From Clarireedia homoeocarpa (lineage: Eukaryota > Ascomycota > Leotiomycetes > Helotiales > Rutstroemiaceae), in assembly GCA_001465935.1 (NCBI GenBank), contig LNKV01000037.1, forward strand, positions 186,001-250,000: DNA of 64,000 nt, in the 5' to 3' direction. Positions 58,620 through 64,000 of this stretch are shown one piece after another. The translations under genes and the position numbers were made by a program. The stretch's first letter is position 1. Every line of letters begins with the position of its first letter. The notes under the pieces were generated by a model, which did no database searches, was not told the origin of the DNA, and saw only the letters and a list, made by a program, of their open reading frames with translations.

Positions 58620-59687
58620 GGGAGCGGGTGTGGGCGAGATGGTGGGACGGATGTCTGGGATCAGGTGAGGTGACCATTTTGGGATCTCTCCGCAGATATT
58701 GTATTACTAGGTTGTGTCGACAGAGACACAATGCTCGTTTATGAAGGTGGGAGTTGGGTTTTCGGGCATTAATGAATCTGTGGTGCTCTGTATGTTCTAT
58801 CGATAGATACCAACAAGGATATTATGTATTGAATAACAACGTTTGTTATCTTCCTGGGCGATTTTTCTAATGGCTATGTTCGCATGAAATTTCATATTGG
58901 AAGTGCATTTCTTAATGAACATGGAATACGGCTTTGAACTGAGGTGCGAACAAGCAAATGCCACAGAATTGTCAAAGAGACGTTAAGATGCTGATGCTTC
59001 CACACCCGCTAGACCCTTGGCTTTCAATGACGATGAAATCCCAATCATCTGAAGCCATCAGCTGGTGCAGCCCCGCATGGCGGGGCCTTATCGGGATCTC
59101 TCATGCCGTTTCGTTAATAAAGATAAGTTGGGTGAAAGTCGAAGACAACTTGGAATCTTTTCTTGACCGTTGCTTAATCCGGCCCCTTTCAATCTTGGCT
59201 ACTTTCTTCGCTTTTGCTTTTTTTATGAGTTGCGCCTTATCGTCACTAGTTGGATCGAATTTACTTTTTCCTTTTCCATTCTCTGCTCACATCCGCCTCC
59301 CTTGGTTGACAACGCGAACTTCTTTGCTTTGAATTCGATAGAATACAACAACACTTCTTGGTATCAAGCATACAGACGTCGTGCAAGCACGCAAGCCCAC
59401 AAGCAAGCAAGCAAGCATCATCTTCTTCTCTGCTACATTGAAAGTGGCGGGCACGCAATTCCACTGCATTGAAAGCTGGGTTTTCACCAATGATTCAATA
59501 ACAAAGGCTTTTTATCTTGCGGCAAGACGGGCTGCGAGCGAAGATACGGCTGTTACTTGACAGGAACGTGAATTGAACTGAAGGAATATATTATTTTACA
59601 ATTGGGAAAACGACTTTTGGAGCGGGACTTTGGTGATCGTCGTCACTTAAATTTTCCGATTCCTTGTAAGAGGATTGAGCGGACAAG
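58620..59687. other. Intergenic, antiporter upstream region
   Basis: RNase H1 3' flank and antiporter promoter. A short (AAGC)n run lies near 59400. No gene supported. Confidence 0.6.
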
Positions 59688-61628
59688 ATGCCGACTCTCG
59701 AGGTTAACAATTTCAATATTGTTTGCGCGGTGCTGGGGGGGTTTATCACTATGTTTGGACTCGTGTCGTATTTGTTCAAAGAGAAGTTTTATCTTTCGGA
59801 AGCTCGTATGTCTTGCTCATCGTGCACTCCCCTCGCAACTCTCCCTGTTGTTCTTCTGGTTGACTTAACATGTGCTAATGTCCCCCTCTCGAACAGTAAT
59901 CTCCCTGTTAGCAGGCGTGATTTTCTCTCCACACGCAGCAAACTTCATTCGCCCTCTCGAGTATACCGGGTCCCTCGCTAACCTCAACACCGCCACCCTC
60001 TACTTCTCGCGCCTTGTCCTCGGCGTCCAGCTAGTCATCGCTGGCGTGCAACTTCCCTCGCGCTACCTAAAACTAGAATGGAAGGCTCTCTCACTCTTGC
60101 TTGGTCCAATCATGACTTTAATGTGGCTTGCGAGCTCGCTGCTTGTTTGGGCCATGGTTCCGAACCTGCCGTTTTTGCATGCGCTTGCTGTGGGCGCGTG
60201 TGTGACCCCTACGGATCCCGTGCTGAGTAATAGTATTGTGAAGGGGAAATTTGCGGATAAGAATATTCCCAAAGAGTTGCAGAAGATTATTGTGGCGGAG
60301 AGTGGTGCAAATGATGGGTTGGGATACCCATACTTGTTTTTGGCATTGTATCTTATTAAGTATACTGGTGAAGGCGGTAAGTCTTTCTCGTTTTCTTGTG
60401 CGATTTCAGGATTGCAATTTCTGACATGTGATTTTAGGAGCCGGCCAAAGTGGTGGTGCTCGTATGGCTATGGGATTGTGGTTCGGGGAAACTTGGGGGT
60501 ACACAATTATTCTCAGTGTAATCTACGGAGCCACAGTCGGTTGGATAGCCAAAGAACTCCTACACTGGGCTGAAGAGAGGAAGTTTGTGGATCGTGAAAG
60601 TTTTCTTGTGTTTGCCATTACCCTTTCTCTCTTCATCGTGGGTACCTGCGGCATGATTGGTAGTGACGATGTTTTGGCATGCTTCATCGCAGGAAATGTA
60701 TTCACGTGGGATGATTGGTTCCGTCTTGAGACGTTAGATGATTCGCTACAGCCTACTATCGATATGTTGCTCAACTTGAGCATTTTCATCTTCTACGGAG
60801 TCATTTGCCCTTGGACCTCCTTCGCAAGTAATGATGTTATCCCAATCTATCGATTGATCTTTTTGGCCATTTTGGTATTGCTTTTCAGGTTGGTTCCCCT
60901 GTCGCTGTTCTAAACTATTATAAAGATGATATTAATCTCAAACCCCTTTCAGACGTCTACCAATCGTTTTCGGCATGCACAAATTGATCCACCAAATCGA
61001 GGAAAAACGCCAGGCCATTTTCGTCGGTTTCTTCGGTCCAATCGGCGTCTCCGCCATTTTCTACCTCTACATATCCCTCGAATTCCTCGAAACAATCACC
61101 GTTGACGACGAGCAACGCGCCGACGCAGCCCATCTCGCCGAAGTCATCCACGTCGTCGTCTGGTTCTTAGCCATCTGCAGCATCATCGTCCACGGCCTCA
61201 GTATCCCCCTCGGCAAACTCGGCTTCTTCCTCCCGCGCACCCTCTCCCGCGCATTCACCTCGCAAGCTAACAGCGAGAATTCCTTCCGCATTGGCGATCG
61301 CGTGCGCATGTCGCGTGACGGTCAGCCAGCGCAGTTGAGAAGACGGACGGCGCAGGGAGGTAATGGGAGTGGAAATGCAAGTGCGTCGGAGGTTGACACG
61401 CCGGCGCTTAGTACGAGTACGAGTACGAGACCGATTTATCGGATTGGGGGGAGTGTAATTAGGACGACGGATGGCAAGGGGGGAAGTGGGAGTAATGTGG
61501 GTGGTGGTGATGGTAGTTCAGAGGCGAGCCCGAATCTGAATATACACAATGGGTTTGGGATGGAGGGGAGGACGATTAGGTTTCCCGATGAGGAACCGGC
61601 TGTTGTTAGGGAGCAGGCGGAGGTTTAG
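59688..61628 (+). CDS. NHA1: Na+/H+ antiporter, Nha1/Sod2 family
   Basis: Four exons (59688-59805, 59897-60376, 60438-60888, 60953-61628) encode 574 aa. Fungal Nha1/Sod2 antiporters export Na+ (and often K+/Li+) in exchange for protons at the plasma membrane, supporting salt tolerance and pH balance. About twelve hydrophobic segments occupy the first 450 residues. Family motifs are LAGVIFSPHAANFI, CVTPTDPVLSNSIVKGKFAD (the TDP cation-site loop), VAESGANDGLGYPY (the ND motif), GTCGMIGSDDVLACFIAGN and PIGVSAIFYLY. The tail of about 120 residues is hydrophilic, Gly/Ser/Thr-rich, much shorter than in yeast Nha1 and nearer to Sod2. Exons 2 and 4 start C-rich and end G-rich. The start is the first ATG in frame. 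Confidence 0.95.
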
Positions 61629-62158
61629 GGGGGGGGATAGTAGGTTGGCGAGGTTGGTGTGGTATAGATGAGGTGTGGTTGTAGATGAGGTGAGCGTGGT
61701 GTTGATGAGGTGAGTGTAGTGTCGATGAGGTGTAGGTATTGATGAGATGATGTGGCGTAGATAAGGTGTGGGTGTTTAATGCCATATGTTTACTGAGACA
61801 TTCATTTAGAATGTAACTTATATATTCCATAGAACAAATAGCTAGATTATATCACTCCAAGCAAGCCGGAACTCGTCTCCTAGTCGCAGAATGAGTACTT
61901 TCCTTGCACATCAAATAAGGCAGCTTTGGGACAGCCGAACAAGGAGGGACAAAACCGTTCTTTTCATTTCCAAGAATGTCGGGGAAGGGATTGCTGAAGT
62001 CCCCTCCTCGGGTGTTTCAGTTTGGTATGTAAGGCTTACATCTCCACCCTCTCCTCCTCCTTCTTCTTGGAAAGGAATGTATTATATTACATTATATTAC
62101 ATTACAGCAGAATACCTAACTATCTGCATAAGAAACCCCATTGTAATAAATAAAACCA

Positions 62159-62362
62159 CACTCAACTCTACTCTACTCTACTCTACTCTCTACTTTCTAC
62201 TCTCTACTTTCTACTCCACTCTCTACTCTACTCTACTCTACTCTACTCTACTCTCTACTTTCTACTCTCTACTTTCTACTCCACTCTCTACTCTACTCTA
62301 CTCTACTCTACTCTACTCTACTCTACTCTACTCTACTCTACTCTACTCTACTCTACTCTACC
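62159..62362. repeat. CTCTA pentanucleotide array with higher-order unit
   Basis: About 200 bp of CTCTA units with interspersed CTCTCTACTTTCTA variants. A block of roughly 60 bp (CTCTACTTTCTACTCTCTAC..TTTCTACTCCACTC) occurs twice, followed by a pure run of about 17 units. Confidence 0.95.
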
Positions 62363-62808
62363 TATCACTTCTACGCTCAACCAGCTCTACTCTATTTATT
62401 CACGTTACCGGCAATCGGAAACTCAACTCAACTCGACTCGACTCTTATCTTCAGAGTCGGTGCCGGTGTCAAATCGTGATACTGCGAAGTTCTTCGATAA
62501 AATAGTTTCGCTGGATGGATAGATGGATAGGTAGAGATTTTAGTTTGGTTTGGTTGGTTCGGTTTTCTCTCTAGTCGTGTGCGGAATTTCGAAGGGTGAC
62601 TTACTTACTTACTTTGTAAGTTGTATAATGTACTTGTAGTACGGTGAGATTATTAGATGGGTGGTAGGTGGAGTAGATAGAGCAGTTGTTGATGAGGGTT
62701 GTTTTGGTGGGAGGTTTTGGTTGAGTTGGGTTGAGGTTAAAGTTAAGGTTATTGAGGAGTATGTACTGTATGTATTTTAGCGGGTTCAAGGAGGGAGTTT
62801 GCGGGGGT

Positions 62809-62830
62809 TGATTGATTGATTGATTGATTG
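62809..62830. repeat. (GATT)n repeat
   Basis: Five tetranucleotide units, ATTGATTGATTGATTGATTG. Confidence 0.9.
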
Positions 62831-64000
62831 GGCTAACTTGGTGCGTGAGTGAGTAGTGAATTGTACTGTGATAGAAAAAGATATAGTGCAAATTAGTTAT
62901 ATATCTACTGTAGATAGGGAAGCCAGTATCACGGAAGTAGAAAAGTTGGTTCGAAATTGGTTTTTTTCCCCTATAAGGTAAGCTAAGGTAAGTTAAGTTA
63001 ATCTATATACTGCATATGATATACGGTTGTTCTGTTCTCCTTTTCCCACCCTCGCTTAGTAGGTAGGTAAGTGTGATGTGGATTTGTGTGTAAATTTACT
63101 TCCGTAACTCAGGAGGAGTGTCTAGAATTGCAGTGTGAAATAAACAAGTACTGAGTTTCTCTGGTATATTCTGGCTGTTTTTGTATTTTGATTAAGTTGG
63201 TTTTGTGGATAATTGATGTAATCTTACTTTTTCGGTTGATGAAAGTTCGACTTTTGTGTTGTTTACTGCTGTTTTATTGAAGATTTCTCTTTATAGCTGT
63301 AGATTGTAGAAGTGAGTGACTTTGATAATGGACCCTTTGCCAGATATCTTCTCATCAGCAAATATGGCTAAGGCTACAACGATGAAATTTGGAAGAGGGA
63401 ACATTTTAGTAGATTTTTGGGTCGCTTATATATCATGGTCTTGATTTCGATCACTGCACTTCCTTATTCAGTCCTTGGGTAGCACGATGCACTGCGCGCT
63501 ATGGATCATATATAAGCAGCTTCTTCCCTAATTTTTCCTAGGCCTTCGTTGCCAGAACTATTATCAATCAATATCTCGGAAGTTTCTAGGCATCAAACCA
63601 CACACTGCTTCGTTGTCAACATGAATATACTTCCATAGATTGCAGAGCTCGGTCGAACTTATTACATTACGCCCTACCCAAACTCACGCCTGACCCCCTG
63701 AACGATGGACTATGTTTACATTCTTGTGTCTATATTTGATCCCCCATGAGGTCGTTATAATTAATGGTTCAATAAAATCAGCGAACCGCATTTGATATGG
63801 TAATCTTATATACGAGGAGGCTATATGGAAATGTAGGCAATTCGGAGGTACCAGATCGATAACGTCGGGATTTAATTTATGATATTTGCCTAGGTCTATG
63901 TATCTTCTTGACGCAGACTGAATTTTGGTCTACTGACAGGCTTGAGCTCCCTGTTGAGGGTACAGCAAGTTGACACAAAAGAATAGTGCCTGTAGGCTTC

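Larger units (their letters stand above)
61629..64000. other. Terminal gene-poor region with microsatellites
   Basis: Antiporter 3' flank with GATGAGGTG repeats (61666-61770), a large pentanucleotide array and a (GATT)n run. The 204-codon plus frame at 61891-62505 exists because the array lacks stops. No gene supported to the window end. Confidence 0.6.

Noticed and set aside
61891..62505. 204-codon plus-strand frame
   Set aside because: Mostly translated CTCTA array (Ser/Thr/Leu/Tyr), with no coding signature outside the repeat.

Overview
The window is nuclear DNA of a filamentous ascomycete. Genes carry short introns (about 47-160 bp) with GT..AG ends and CTAAC/CTGAC-type branch sites, spacers are long and rich in simple repeats, and the gene set is fungal: velvet protein VeA, a PMT O-mannosyltransferase, a Chs7-type chaperone, an Mga2/Spt23 factor and a fungal Na+/H+ antiporter. 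Gene style suggests Leotiomycetes (Botrytis/Sclerotinia relatives), but that is inference. I see no transposon, CRISPR array, tRNA, rRNA or plasmid/phage feature.

Layout: 1.2-2.2 kb, WW-domain protein (+). 2.9-4.4, TFIIH subunit Ssl1/p44 (-). 5.3-6.5, Chs7-family membrane protein in six exons (-). 9.4-11.8, MFS sugar porter with unresolved first exon (+). 12.7-15.1, PMT2 (+). 15.7-17.0, 4-hydroxyphenylpyruvate dioxygenase (-), head-to-head with a TTC36-like protein at 17.8-18.6 (+). 24.2-26.1, VeA (+). 27.9-30.3, large basic nuclear-type protein (+). 32.0-36.6, Mga2/Spt23-like membrane-tethered factor (-). 42.7-43.8, CGFS monothiol glutaredoxin (+). 44.1-45.6, secreted acid phosphatase (-). 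47.3-49.4, membrane-anchored multicopper oxidase (+). 53.9-56.3, 6-phosphofructo-2-kinase/fructose-2,6-bisphosphatase (+). 57.5-58.6, RNase H1 (+). 59.7-61.6, Na+/H+ antiporter (+). Long stretches without a convincing gene are 18.6-24.2, 36.6-42.7 and 49.4-53.9 kb.

Most genes are independent housekeeping or regulatory loci and not a biosynthetic cluster. The clearest functional link is HPPD with the TTC36-like gene: mammalian TTC36 has been reported to stabilise HPD in tyrosine catabolism, so the shared 740 bp promoter region may reflect an ancient partnership. The most unexpected signal is compositional. In HPPD, Ssl1, WW protein, glutaredoxin, phosphatase, RNase H1 and the antiporter, individual exons start C-rich and end G-rich on the coding strand, and the pattern resets after an intron. 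PMT2, VeA, Mga2, the oxidase and PFK-2 do not obviously show it. A 10-mer, TACTTCGTAC, also recurs six times in spacers, far above chance.
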